Part shown: positions 17,073-24,777 of the stretch, piece after piece
How positions within the stretch are numbered: the first letter of the stretch is position 1
How the letters are laid out: the number at the start of each line of letters is the position of its first letter
DNA from: Mycobacterium paraseoulense
GTDB taxonomy: Bacteria; Actinomycetota; Actinomycetes; Mycobacteriales; Mycobacteriaceae
Assembly: GCF_010731655.1 (NCBI RefSeq)
Contig: NZ_AP022619.1
Location: forward strand, 5,456,001 to 5,520,000
Reading direction: 5' to 3'
Length of the DNA: 64,000 nucleotides
Notes under the pieces: generated by a model
Seen by the model: the letters and a program-made list of their open reading frames with translations, nothing else
Database searches by the model: none
Told to the model about the DNA's origin: nothing
Made by a program: the position numbers and the translations under genes

Positions 17073-17096
17073 GTTTGACGGGTCGACCGACGGGAA
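17073..17096 (+). promoter_or_regulatory. SigF-like promoter for CsbD gene
   Basis: GTTT (17073-17076), 15 bases, then GGGAA (17092-17096) differs from consensus at one -10 base. CsbD genes are general-stress genes in Gram-positive bacteria, which supports the call. Confidence 0.5.
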
Positions 17097-17139
17097 CGCC
17101 GTAGGGGCGAGATGTCAGCAACGAAAGGGAGGTAGATCC

Positions 17140-17376
17140 ATGGGGGATCAGAAGAGCGGACCGCAGGAAGCCGTCCAGGGCGCCGTCGAGGGCGTCAAGG
17201 GCAAGGTCAAGGAGGTCGGCGGGACGATCCTCGGCCGCGACGATGTGGTCAAGGAGGGTCAGGCCCAGCAGGACAAGGCCGACGCCCAGCGTGACGCGGG
17301 CAAGAAGGAGGCCGAAGCCGAGTCCGCGCGCGCCGGTGCGGAGGCCGCCGAACAGCGCCAGAAGGAAAACCAGTAG
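17140..17376 (+). CDS. CsbD-family stress protein (microaggregate-binding protein 1)
   Basis: This 78-residue protein is very hydrophilic, Ala/Glu/Lys-rich and without Cys. It carries a CsbD-like repeat (about residues 9-45) and a helical C-terminus. CsbD is a SigB-controlled stress protein in Bacillus, and mycobacterial members are annotated as microaggregate-binding protein 1. Its biochemical role is unknown. The ATG at 17140 follows AAAGGGAGGT, a strong site. A SigF-like promoter precedes it and a strong hairpin follows, so it is probably monocistronic. Confidence 0.85.
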   Translation: MGDQKSGPQEAVQGAVEGVKGKVKEVGGTILGRDDVVKEGQAQQDKADAQRDAGKKEAEAESARAGAEAAEQRQKENQ

Positions 17377-17386
17377 GTCATCGGTG

Positions 17387-17421
17387 AAGGGGTCCGGTCC
17401 CGCTGTGGGGCCGGACCCCTT
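17387..17421 (+). terminator. Strong hairpin terminator after CsbD gene
   Basis: AAGGGGTCCGG (17387-17397) pairs exactly with CCGGACCCCTT (17411-17421) across a 13-base loop, 10 bases after the stop. This is the clearest intrinsic-terminator-like element in the window. Confidence 0.78.
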
Positions 17422-17443
17422 CCAAGTCCGCCCGACCGGCGGG

Positions 17444-17467
17444 GTTTCAAACCGCCACGCCCGGTTA
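17444..17467 (+). promoter_or_regulatory. Weak SigF-like promoter for DUF3349 gene
   Basis: GTTT (17444-17447), 15 bases, then GGTTA (17463-17467) differs from the -10 consensus at one base and ends 57 bases before the ATG. It is plausible given its neighbours. Confidence 0.35.
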
Positions 17468-17524
17468 CTCCTGGCTGGGGTCGCGGGCCGGTGCGTGTCG
17501 CGCGGCGGATGAACGAGGTGGAAG

Positions 17525-17821
17525 ATGAGCCTGAGCGACCGGGTCGCGAGCATTGTCGCGTTTCTGCGCGCGGGTCACCCCAACGGTGCGCCCGCCCTCG
17601 GCTACACGCCGCTCCTGGCGCTGCTGCCGCGACGGGTGTCCGATGACGAAATCACCACCATTGCCAGGAAACTGCTTGCGCCCAGGCGTCGTTCGGTCGA
17701 CCACGTCGACGTCGGGGTGGAAATCACCAGGGTCACCGACGAGCTGCCGTCGGTGGACGAGATCGGGCGCGTGCAGCGCCGGCTGAGCGCGACGGGATGG
17801 GCCGGCCCCCACCACGGTTGA
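17525..17821 (+). CDS. DUF3349 domain protein
   Basis: This 98-residue protein matches the mycobacterial DUF3349 family (Rv0543c-like), small helical proteins of unknown function. The recognisable core is the GHPNGAPALGYTPLLALL segment and the following helix with DDEI. The start is ATG 17525 after GAGGTGGAAG. It converges with the EEP-family gene, with only seven bases between stops. Confidence 0.82.
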   Translation: MSLSDRVASIVAFLRAGHPNGAPALGYTPLLALLPRRVSDDEITTIARKLLAPRRRSVDHVDVGVEITRVTDELPSVDEIGRVQRRLSATGWAGPHHG

Positions 17822-17828
17822 GCGCGGT

Positions 17829-18593
17829 TCACGCGCATTCGAGGTCGACGACCAGCGGCCGATGGTCGGAGATTCCCATGGGCTCGGCCACCACGGCGCT
17901 GCCGCGTAGGCGACGGCCGTCGGTCAGGATGTGATCCAGCTGGCGGTCGGGAGCATCCGCGGGAAACGTCGCGGCGGCGGCCAGCGCCCGCATGCCCGAC
18001 CAGCGACGCACGGTCTTGGGCGTCATGTTGAGATCGCCGGTCAGCAGCCGCGGACCGGGGAAGCCGTGCAGGTCGTGAACCAACCGGCGCAGCTGGCGCC
18101 GATTCCAGCCGGGCACGAAGGACAGGTGCGTGTTCGCGACCGTCAGCGCTCCCATTGGGGTGCGCAACCGCGCGATCACCGCCGCCCGTGGTTCTTCGTC
18201 GACGACCATCACCCGGTTGGGACCGGGCAGGTACATGGGAAAGCGCATCGGGATGCGGGGCAGCCGCACGACCTGCCAGCTGGCCACGGGGTATCGGGAC
18301 AGCAGCGCGATTCCGTAGGCCGCGGTCCCGGGTTGTTCGCGGCCCGTGGCGGCCATCCACGTCGCGCCAGGGGTGCCGGAGATGGCGGCCACGAACCGGT
18401 GCTCGACGGCGCCCATGGCTTCGGCGGCCACCGCGGTGAGGTCGGCCCGTTCCGACCGCGGCTGGTCGCAGTCGACCTCTTGCAAGCTGAGCACGTCGGG
18501 ATCGAGGCGGCGCACGCAGTCCCGCAGCCGCTCGACTTTGACCCCGTCGCCGACGGTGCGGCCGTGCAGGATGTTGAAGGTCGCCACGCGCAT
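17829..18593 (-). CDS. Endonuclease/exonuclease/phosphatase-family protein
   Basis: This 254-residue protein has the EEP fold shared by exonuclease III, DNase I and inositol/sphingomyelin phosphatases. Metal and catalytic motifs are in order: FNILHG (Asn), LQEVD (Glu), NTHLS, GDLN (Asp, Asn) and SDHRPL (Asp, His). There is no signal peptide. The target could be a nucleic acid or a phosphoester, and sequence does not decide. The start is ATG 18593 with a weak ribosome site. A GGGTA precedes it closely (complement of 18604-18608) but without a -35. Confidence 0.87.
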   Translation of the reverse strand: MRVATFNILHGRTVGDGVKVERLRDCVRRLDPDVLSLQEVDCDQPRSERADLTAVAAEAMGAVEHRFVAAISGTPGATWMAATGREQPGTAAYGIALLSRYPVASWQVVRLPRIPMRFPMYLPGPNRVMVVDEEPRAAVIARLRTPMGALTVANTHLSFVPGWNRRQLRRLVHDLHGFPGPRLLTGDLNMTPKTVRRWSGMRALAAAATFPADAPDRQLDHILTDGRRLRGSAVVAEPMGISDHRPLVVDLECA

Positions 18594-18645
18594 AGGGTTT
18601 TCCTACCCACTTTCCCGCTGAGGCAGTCCTGTGGCGGGCGCCGCG

Positions 18646-19272
18646 TCAGCTCGCCCCGGGCACCCCCTCGCGCGCCGCCACCGACCGCCCGTCGCCGGTG
18701 TCGAACGCCTCGACGACGACGTCCGGGTCCCGATAACGGCCCAGCGACGTCAGCCCGGGCGTACGCGCGATGATGTCGTGGGCCGCGTCGCCCGAGAGCG
18801 GGTAGTCGGCCACGTCGTGGCGCCAATGCGCGGCGACGATCGTCGCCCCGGGTAGCAGCCGGGGGCATTCGCGGCGCAGCGCGGCGGCCAGCGTCTCGGC
18901 CGTCAGGTAGTAGGCGACCTCACTGAGCACCAGCAGGTCGAAGGGTCCGGCCGGCCATGCGGCGTCCAGGGACGAGCGGATCAGCGTGACCCGGTCCCGG
19001 CAGCCGGCCGCCCGCAGCCTGGCGTCGGCGCCGCGCAGCGCCGCGTCGGCCACATCGACGGCCGTCACGTGATCACAGCGGCGCGCCAGCTCCGCGGTCA
19101 GCGTGCCGATCGAGCAGCCCGGTTCGAAGGCGTGCCGGTAGCGGCGGGCGGGCAACATGGCGAGTGTGATGGCGTACTTACGCTGTTCATACCACCGCGT
19201 CGACAGCTGCCAGGGGTCGTCGGTGCCGACGTACATCTGGTCGAAGTAGGCATCGGGCAGCCGCGGGCTCAC
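18646..19272 (-). CDS. SAM-dependent methyltransferase, NodS-like
   Basis: This 208-residue protein has the class I SAM-binding motif FEPGCSIGTLTAELA (about residue 48) and an overall layout like NodS (PF05401), which N-methylates a deaminated chitooligosaccharide in rhizobia. The opening segment with DPWQLSTRWYEQRKY is typical of that family. It starts at a GTG that overlaps the PIG-L stop by four bases and is the last gene of a four-gene operon. N-methylation of the amine exposed by the deacetylase is the natural inference, but the acceptor is unknown. Confidence 0.82.
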   Translation of the reverse strand: MSPRLPDAYFDQMYVGTDDPWQLSTRWYEQRKYAITLAMLPARRYRHAFEPGCSIGTLTAELARRCDHVTAVDVADAALRGADARLRAAGCRDRVTLIRSSLDAAWPAGPFDLLVLSEVAYYLTAETLAAALRRECPRLLPGATIVAAHWRHDVADYPLSGDAAHDIIARTPGLTSLGRYRDPDVVVEAFDTGDGRSVAAREGVPGAS

Positions 19273-20042
19273 CGGAAGACAACCTCGCCCACGGCGAGCA
19301 AGCGCTGCAGGACGAACGGCGGCAATACCGGTGGCGACTCACCGCGTCCGGGCCGCAGTTGGCTCCGATAGCATTGCACGGCTTGACGTTTGCGGTTCAC
19401 GGCCCAACCCGTGGCGGGCACCGCACGGGCGCGGTCCCAGGGTACGGCGGCGTCGGCCGGGGTCGCCCAGTGCCACATCCAGACCGGATATTCCAGCAGC
19501 GCGACGCCGGTGCGCGCGCATGCCGCCGCGGCGGCCCGTCCCACGGCTTCGTGGTCGGGATGCCCGTCGCCCCGCCAGGTGGCGGCACACCAGGTGTCGG
19601 GACCCGCGGTCCGCAGGACTCCCGCGAGCGACTCGGCGAGCCGATCCTCGTGGTCGGCCAGCTCACCGTCGGGCAAACCCAGCCGCATCGGCGGAGCCAC
19701 GCCCAAAGCGGCCGCGGCCCTGCGTAGTTCGTATCGGCGAGTGGTCGCCAGGCGAATCCGGCCGGACAGCGTCGCCCCGGGCTGAGCGGCACCCCCGTCG
19801 CTGACCGACACCACCCGGACGTCGACGCCCGCCGCGACCAGTTGCGCGACCATCGCGCCCAGGCCCAGCGTCTCGTCGTCCGGGTGAGCCGCCACGACGA
19901 CAAGGCGACGGCATCCCGAGAGATCCAGTGGTGGCAGGGGGCCACGCTCGAAAGCGGCCAGCCACAACGGCGCCGGGGTGCCGCCGTGGGTCAATGGTTT
20001 GGCCGCGAACCGGGCGCAGTTGCTGATCGGCGCGGTTCTCAT
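19269..20042 (-). CDS. PIG-L family N-acetylglucosaminyl deacetylase-like
   Basis: This 257-residue zinc hydrolase of the PIG-L/LmbE family (relatives MshB and Mca) removes N-acyl groups from glucosamine-type sugars. The metal and catalytic motif AAHPDDE is at residues 51-57, and the second metal His lies in GDGHPDHE. I chose ATG 20042, preceded by GAGGG lying across the stop codon of the upstream gene. A longer start would overlap that gene by 50 bases. The operon partners are a GT2, an acyl-CoA-dehydrogenase-like protein and a NodS-like methyltransferase. It is not MshB by context. Confidence 0.86.
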   Translation of the reverse strand: MRTAPISNCARFAAKPLTHGGTPAPLWLAAFERGPLPPLDLSGCRRLVVVAAHPDDETLGLGAMVAQLVAAGVDVRVVSVSDGGAAQPGATLSGRIRLATTRRYELRRAAAALGVAPPMRLGLPDGELADHEDRLAESLAGVLRTAGPDTWCAATWRGDGHPDHEAVGRAAAAACARTGVALLEYPVWMWHWATPADAAVPWDRARAVPATGWAVNRKRQAVQCYRSQLRPGRGESPPVLPPFVLQRLLAVGEVVFR

Positions 20043-20049
20043 GGCGCCC

Positions 20050-20997
20050 TCAATGCCGGCTGCCGGCGAGCCGACCGAGTTCGGCGAGGTCCCGTTCGGC
20101 ATGGCTCTGGCGGATGTAGATGCTCAGGTCGGCGACCCGCTGGGCGTGCCGTCCGTCCTGGCAGAGCGGGCCCGGCCCCAGCGCGCGGCCGGTGCGGGTG
20201 ATGGCTTCGTCGACCGCGTGTTCCACGACGGTGCGCACGCGACGGGCCAGCAGCTGGGCCGTGCCGGTGCGGTCGAACGGATCGGAGTCGACCTGCATTG
20301 CAGCCGCGGCCAGGATGGCGTCGCCGGCCGCCAGCGCGGCGTCCACCGCGCCGAGGTGTGCCAGCGAGTAAGCGTCGGCGGATTCGCTTGCGGCGCAACG
20401 ATATAGGGGATCGGCAACCCTGCGGGCGCCGCCGAGCCAACAGGCGGCGACACCGATTGCGCCGTGCCAGAACCCGGGCCGATGCAGATAGTCGCCGGGG
20501 TCGCCCACGGCGACGGCGTGTGCATTGGTGAACTGGACCGGCCGGGTGTCGCTGCCGGCCATCCCGGCGTTCCACCACGTGCTGGGCAACGGTTTGACGG
20601 CAGGATCCGTCAGCTGGACGGCGAAGAGGCCCCGTGTCGCGTCTGCCAGGCGGGCGGTCACCAGCGCGTGCGTGCAAAACCCGGCGCCCGAACACCACAC
20701 CTTCGTGCCCGTCAGCGTGAACGCGCCGTTGGTGTCGGTTGCCGTGAGCACCGCGTCGGGGGATTCGGCCGCCCAAACGCCCCACAGCTGGCCCGATTCC
20801 GGAGGCTTACCGCCGAGTTCGTGAAGTATCGCGACCGCGTCGACATGCGCCTCGGCGACCCTGGCCGCCACGATGTTCTCCTCGGCCAGCGATGCCAGGC
20901 GTTGCCAGCGTTCGGCGGTGCGCCCAGAGGCGGGCAGGGGCAGCTCGAGTCGTCCGGACTCCAGCCAGTGCCTGACCAATCCCGCCGTCACGCGCAA
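20050..20997 (-). CDS. Acyl-CoA-dehydrogenase-like flavoprotein (short, atypical)
   Basis: This 315-residue protein has the acyl-CoA dehydrogenase fold middle domain (WGVWAAE, GTKVWCSGA) and a helical C-terminal domain. It is ~70 residues shorter than normal and lacks the C-terminal Tyr-Glu-Gly-Thr segment that carries the base in many family members. The end (IYIRQSHAERDLAELG) is more like the flavin monooxygenase/type-2 branch. An oxidation or hydroxylation of a sugar- or lipid-linked group is possible. Its start overlaps the GT2 stop by 10 bases, so the two are translationally coupled. Confidence 0.78.
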   Translation of the reverse strand: MRVTAGLVRHWLESGRLELPLPASGRTAERWQRLASLAEENIVAARVAEAHVDAVAILHELGGKPPESGQLWGVWAAESPDAVLTATDTNGAFTLTGTKVWCSGAGFCTHALVTARLADATRGLFAVQLTDPAVKPLPSTWWNAGMAGSDTRPVQFTNAHAVAVGDPGDYLHRPGFWHGAIGVAACWLGGARRVADPLYRCAASESADAYSLAHLGAVDAALAAGDAILAAAAMQVDSDPFDRTGTAQLLARRVRTVVEHAVDEAITRTGRALGPGPLCQDGRHAQRVADLSIYIRQSHAERDLAELGRLAGSRH

Positions 20998-21713
20998 TCA
21001 CCCGCCGCCGATCTCCCCAGTTGCCTGAGGTGGTGAGCGAACCCTTGTGGCGCCCGAGCCCGGGTTCGCGCCGACGTGATGACGGACAATTCGGTGTCGC
21101 GGTGGATGCGGTAGCCGGCGGCCTCGAATCGCCGCACCAGGTCGACATCTTCGCCGGAGGCCAGCGCGCGAAAGCCGCCCACCCGCCAGTACGCCCGCGC
21201 GCTGAAACCCATGTTGGCGCCGTGAATGTGTTCGTGATCGCCTTCGGTACCTAGCGGATTGCCTTGGTAGGAACGCAGATAGCGATCTACGACCGTCGCC
21301 GCGTGACGGAGCCAATCGGTAACCCGCACTACGCCAAGGACCATGTCCGCGTCGGCTGCCAGCTGATGCACGAGCCAGCCGGGGTCGACCCGGCTGTCGG
21401 CGTCGGTAGTGGCATACCAGCACCTGGTGTCGTCGCCGAACAGCGACCGCGCGTAACCGAAGCCGACCGCCCGCGCGGCGCCGACGCTGTGCGCGTCGAC
21501 GCTGATGAAATGCACGTCGGGCCCGTACTCACCGGCCAGCTCGGCGCTGCCGTCGTCGCAGTCGTCAAGAACCACCACGGTGGTGACCGGGATCGGTGCG
21601 CACAGGGCTGCGGTGAGCGCGGCTCGCAGGCAGATCGGCAGCTTCGCCCGCTCGTTGCGGGCGGGGATCACGATGGCGGCGGCGTCATAGGCGCGGTGCC
21701 AAGCGGCTGACAT
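20988..21713 (-). CDS. Glycosyltransferase family 2
   Basis: This 241-residue GT-A fold glycosyltransferase is the first gene of a four-gene operon. It has the N-terminal IPARNE motif, a nucleotide/metal-binding DAD (TTDADSRVDPGWL) and the acceptor-side GEDVDLVRRF motif. There is no clear membrane segment, so it is probably cytosolic or peripheral. The ATG at 21713 has no Shine-Dalgarno sequence and lies 12 bases from a GGGAA -10, so the transcript may be nearly leaderless. The donor and acceptor are unknown. Confidence 0.85.
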   Translation of the reverse strand: MSAAWHRAYDAAAIVIPARNERAKLPICLRAALTAALCAPIPVTTVVVLDDCDDGSAELAGEYGPDVHFISVDAHSVGAARAVGFGYARSLFGDDTRCWYATTDADSRVDPGWLVHQLAADADMVLGVVRVTDWLRHAATVVDRYLRSYQGNPLGTEGDHEHIHGANMGFSARAYWRVGGFRALASGEDVDLVRRFEAAGYRIHRDTELSVITSARTRARAPQGFAHHLRQLGRSAAGDCA

Positions 21714-21725
21714 AACCCGAAGACT

Positions 21726-21749
21726 TTCCCAATTAGCAGCACGTTAAAC
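21726..21749 (-). promoter_or_regulatory. SigF-like promoter for GT2 operon
   Basis: On the minus strand GTTT (21749-21746), 15 bases, then GGGAA (21730-21726) lies 12 bases upstream of the ATG. It is back to back with the promoter of the nucleotidyltransferase gene inside a 105-bp divergent region. Confidence 0.5.
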
Positions 21750-21781
21750 GGTCTTGACATCGCGCACGGCCATCCGGCCGG

Positions 21782-21805
21782 GTTGCGCCGCTGGTAAGCG
21801 GGGTA
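21782..21805 (+). promoter_or_regulatory. SigF-like promoter for nucleotidyltransferase gene
   Basis: GTTG (21782-21785), 15 bases, then GGGTA (21801-21805) has a perfect -10 and three of four -35 bases. Only 13 bases separate it from the ATG, implying a very short leader. Confidence 0.45.
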
Positions 21806-21818
21806 TCTCGTAGGCACC

Positions 21819-22409
21819 ATGGCACCCATCAAGACCCACGCCGACGTGCCGGGTTCGAGCCCGCAATTGCGGGAGGCGCTGCGCGGCGCGGCCTCGGCGC
21901 TCAAGGAGAATGGGCCTCGCTTCGCGCTGGCCGGGAGCTACGCGTTGTGGGCCTACGGCGCACCGGAACCCACTCACGACGTGGACCTGGTGGTGGCCGA
22001 GTCCGATGTGGACGACGCCGTGGCCACCCTGACCAATGCCGGTTTCGCCGTCGAACGTCCGCCGGAGGATTGGCTGTTCAAGGCGCGCACCGGCGACACG
22101 GTGGTCGATGTGTTGCACCGTCTCAACGGCGTGCGCGTGGAGCCGTCCACGCTCGACTGCGCCGAGCAGCACGACGTGTTGGCCATCAGGATGCCGGTGC
22201 TGCCGCCCACCAAGGTGCTCGTCCAGCAACTACGCGCCCTGGGCGAGCACTACTGCGACTTCGGCAAGCTGCTGCCGGCAGTGCGCGCCGTCCGCGAACA
22301 GGTCGACTGGGAGCAGGTGAGGGCGCTCACCGCCGACAACGATTACGCTGTCGCCTTCCTGGTGTTGGTCGAGCGGCTGGGGCTCGCCGGCGTCGGCGCG
22401 AGTCAGTGA
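21819..22409 (+). CDS. Nucleotidyltransferase-fold protein
   Basis: This 196-residue protein has the polymerase-beta-like nucleotidyltransferase core: the motif GSYALWAYG followed by the metal-binding DVD (residues about 40-58). It resembles AbiEii/MNT-type and DUF6036-type proteins. No HEPN or antitoxin partner is adjacent, so it is not a recognisable toxin-antitoxin pair. The ATG at 21819 lacks a Shine-Dalgarno sequence. Its last seven bases overlap the convergent SAP-like gene. Confidence 0.75.
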   Translation: MAPIKTHADVPGSSPQLREALRGAASALKENGPRFALAGSYALWAYGAPEPTHDVDLVVAESDVDDAVATLTNAGFAVERPPEDWLFKARTGDTVVDVLHRLNGVRVEPSTLDCAEQHDVLAIRMPVLPPTKVLVQQLRALGEHYCDFGKLLPAVRAVREQVDWEQVRALTADNDYAVAFLVLVERLGLAGVGASQ

Positions 22410-22660
22410 TTACGCAGCTTGGCCACCAATTTGTCCTTGGTCAGGCTCGAATACCCGGACATGCCAAGCTCTTTCGCGCGCTTCCTCAACTGCGGGACGG
22501 TCCAGTCCGAATAGGACCCCGACTTGCCCCCCTTGCGCCCCACGGAAGACTTACCGCGTGCGGCGGCCGCATTGGAAATGCGGGCCGCCTTTTCCTTCGA
22601 GTCGCCTTGTTTACGCAAATCTTTGTACAACTTCTCGTTCTTGATCGACGAATTCGGCAT
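22403..22660 (-). CDS. Small basic protein with Rho-N/SAP-like C-terminus
   Basis: This 85-residue, Lys/Arg/Ser-rich protein has an N-terminal segment with repeated Lys and Ala-rich helices. Its ~30-residue C-terminal motif (TVPQLRKRAKELGMSGYSS and following) is of the Rho N-terminal/SAP helix-extension-helix type that binds nucleic acid. It is probably a small DNA- or RNA-binding stress protein. The ATG follows GGGAGGAT. A SigF-like element (complement of 22707-22731) lies upstream. Confidence 0.78.
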   Translation of the reverse strand: MPNSSIKNEKLYKDLRKQGDSKEKAARISNAAAARGKSSVGRKGGKSGSYSDWTVPQLRKRAKELGMSGYSSLTKDKLVAKLRNH

Positions 22661-22706
22661 GATCCATCCTCCCTACGATGCGACATCCCTGACGTCCCCG
22701 TGAGAA

Positions 22707-22731
22707 TGCCCGCCGGGCCCGGGGGGAAAAC
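22707..22731 (-). promoter_or_regulatory. Possible SigF-like promoter for SAP-like gene
   Basis: On the minus strand GTTT (22731-22728), 16 bases, then GGGCA (22711-22707) differs from consensus at one -10 base. The 47-base distance to the ATG leaves room for the strong ribosome site. Confidence 0.38.
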
Positions 22732-22848
22732 TTTCAAAACGGGTCAAAACCGATTCCTCCCGGCCCGTTTCGTCGGTCGAATCCCGCGATCTCGTAGCAT
22801 CTCTGCCACGGGTGAACGCGGGCGAATGTTGCAAAGAACCGCGACAAG

Positions 22849-22904
22849 CGACTATCCATCATCGACTATCCATCGGCGACTATCCATCGGCGACTATCCA
22901 TCGG
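22849..22904 (+). repeat. Four tandem 14-bp repeats (CGACTATCCATCGG)
   Basis: Four head-to-tail copies run from 22849 to 22904. The first ends in AT instead of GG and the other three are identical. They sit 38 bases ahead of the cheB-like pseudogene start. A lone CGACTATCCA occurs at 25039-25048, at the other end of this locus. Confidence 0.9.
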
Positions 22905-22941
22905 CGAGTGGGTTACCTACCATTGAGGCGGGTAGTCGGAA

Positions 22942-23933
22942 GTGGTGATCGAGGCGACCAGCGGCAACGGCGAATTGCGTGGCGTGGTGGCAATCGGTGC
23001 CTCTGCGGGGGGAGTGGAAGCCCCGTCAAACCTGGCCGCGGGTCTGCCGCCGGACGTGCCGTATGCCTGCCTGGTGACGCTGCACATCCCCGCCGATGCG
23101 CCGGGCGTTCTGGCCAGCATCGTCGACCGGAGCGGTCCCCTGCCCGCCGTCGCGGCCGAAGACGGGGCGAGGCTGGGACCGGCGCACATCTGCGTCTCAC
23201 CACCTGACCGCCATCTGATGGTCGACGATCATCGCGCCCTGCTCTCCCGCGGCCCTACCGAGAACGGGCACCGAACCGCGATCAACGCGATGTTCCATTC
23301 TGTCGCATTGACATTCGGCCCGCGCGCAGTCGGCGTCCTGCCCGGTCTGGCCGCGATCCGCTCACGCGGCGGAACGACCATCGGCCAGTCGCCCGGCGAC
23401 GCATTGTTCCCCGCGTTGCCGACCAACGCGCGGGACGCCGGCGTGCTGGACGGCAGGCCTCGGCCGCCGAGACCGGCGCGCTCCTCAAGGGGTTTTCGCA
23501 CCAACAGCCCGAGGACCCCGAGATGGAGCACGACGCCGCGATGGAACTCGAGAATCGCATCGCGATGATGTCGCGGTTCGCGACCAACTTCGACACCCAG
23601 GAACTGGGCCCCCCGTCGGGGTACACCTGCCCCGACCGCAATGGCTCGCTGGTTTCCATCAGCGAGGGCAACTTTCGCTGCCAGGTGGGTCACGCGCGAA
23701 CGGCCGAGGCGCTGCTCAGGGCGCGGGACGTCGAGCTCGGGGGCGCGCTGTGGGTGGCCCTGCGCAGCCTGCAGGAGAAGGCCCGACCGGCCCGGGAACT
23801 GGCCGCCAAGGTGGGGCCGGGCCCGCTCAAACGGCGGTACGACGGCCGCGCCGAAGAAACCGAACGGGCGCTGAGCCTGCTCGGCGCGAGGTTGTCGAAC
23901 AGCGGTTCAGCCGCCGGCGGTGCCGATGGCTGA
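22942..23933 (+). pseudogene. Decayed CheB-like methylesterase with C-terminal zinc-ribbon-like domain
   Basis: The 5' part (from GTG 22942) encodes a CheB methylesterase domain with the Ser of IGASAGGVEAP and the His of VTLHIPADAP. The segment that should carry the catalytic Asp is missing: VGVL-P-GLAAI replaces the usual VGVLLSGxxDDGTAGLAAI, a loss of about nine codons. Near 23455 the homologous frame changes (one base lost or two gained), and the remainder continues in frame 3 from about 23457 to 23933 with LLKGFSHQQPEDPE and the YTCPD...FRCQVGH domain. Its second Cys is also changed (CPDRNG). Three independent lesions argue for a pseudogene, although a sequencing error could explain the frameshift alone. 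Confidence 0.82.
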
Positions 23934-24681
23934 GGGCGCGCCGACGATCCGGGTCCACTTACATACCGAGCAAGCGCTGCCGATTCTGCTGATCGCCGGG
24001 GTGCTGGACAGCTCCACGTACCGAGGCGTGCGCGACGCGGTGATCAAGGCCGCCCTGAACGAGCCCCGTGCGGTGATCGTCGATGTCGACCGGCTTTCCG
24101 CGCCGGCGGCCTCGGCCTGGACCGTGTTCACCAGCGCCCGCTGGCACGTCAGCATCTGGCCCGACGTGCCCATCATGCTGGTGTGCTCGGAACAGCGCGC
24201 CCGGCGGGCGATCGCCGCCAGCGGCGTCACCCGGTACGTGCCGGTGCACGCCACCCGTGAGCTGGCGCTGCACGCAATCGCGAGCCCGTCGTTACACGTC
24301 CGGCGGCGGGCGCGCACGGAGCTCCCGCGCTCGCGCGGCAGCTCCGGCTTTGCCCGCGCCGTCGTCACCGATTGGCTCAGGGAATGGGACCGCCCAGACC
24401 TCATCTCGGCGGCATCCACGGTCGCCACGGTCTTCGTCGAGAATGTCCTCGAGCACACCGAAAGTTCGCCGGTGCTACTCCTGGAAACCTATCGCGACGC
24501 CGTCACCGTCGCGGTCGAGGACTGCAGCGACCGCCTGCCGAGCCGGCACGAAGATGAGCGTGGCGCCGAAATCGTGTCCGGTTTGGCCATCGTCTCGGCA
24601 TTGTGCCGCGTGTGGGGCAGTACGCCGACCCCGTCGGGGAAGACGGTCTGGGCCTTGTTCGGTCACGAAAATCAATTGTGA
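23926..24681 (+). CDS. STAS domain fused to RsbW-type ATPase
   Basis: This 251-residue protein joins an N-terminal STAS-like (anti-anti-sigma) domain (about 1-115, with LSAPAASAW at the usual phospho-Ser loop) to a C-terminal GHKL ATPase of the anti-sigma kinase type. The N-box Glu-Asn is in VFVENVLEHT, the D-box in VEDCSD and a degraded G-box in EIVSGLAIVSAL. Such parts form partner-switching modules that control SigB/SigF-type factors. Fusing antagonist and kinase in one chain is unusual. The ATG at 23926 overlaps the end of the cheB pseudogene. Alternative starts differ by only two codons. Confidence 0.75.
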   Translation: MAEGAPTIRVHLHTEQALPILLIAGVLDSSTYRGVRDAVIKAALNEPRAVIVDVDRLSAPAASAWTVFTSARWHVSIWPDVPIMLVCSEQRARRAIAASGVTRYVPVHATRELALHAIASPSLHVRRRARTELPRSRGSSGFARAVVTDWLREWDRPDLISAASTVATVFVENVLEHTESSPVLLLETYRDAVTVAVEDCSDRLPSRHEDERGAEIVSGLAIVSALCRVWGSTPTPSGKTVWALFGHENQL

Positions 24682-24777
24682 GCTCGCGAGTAGTGTTCGA
24701 GTCCTCCGAAGCCCCCCTGGAGCGGACGACATCGATGGACGGCACGACCGACGAGGCTTTCGAGGCCCTCCTGCGCT

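Noticed and set aside
18594-18645. SigF promoter for the EEP-family gene
   Set aside because: GGGTA is present (complement of 18604-18608) but no GTTT-like -35 exists at 15-17 bases, so I did not count it.
19269-20042. PIG-L gene as mshB of mycothiol synthesis
   Set aside because: The operon partners are a GT2, a flavoprotein and a methyltransferase, and the length and flanking motifs differ from MshB.
21819-22660. Nucleotidyltransferase and SAP-like genes as a toxin-antitoxin pair
   Set aside because: They are convergent with separate promoters, and neither has a known antitoxin or HEPN partner motif.
22849-22904. CRISPR-like array
   Set aside because: The 14-bp repeats are directly adjacent with no spacers, and no cas gene is nearby.
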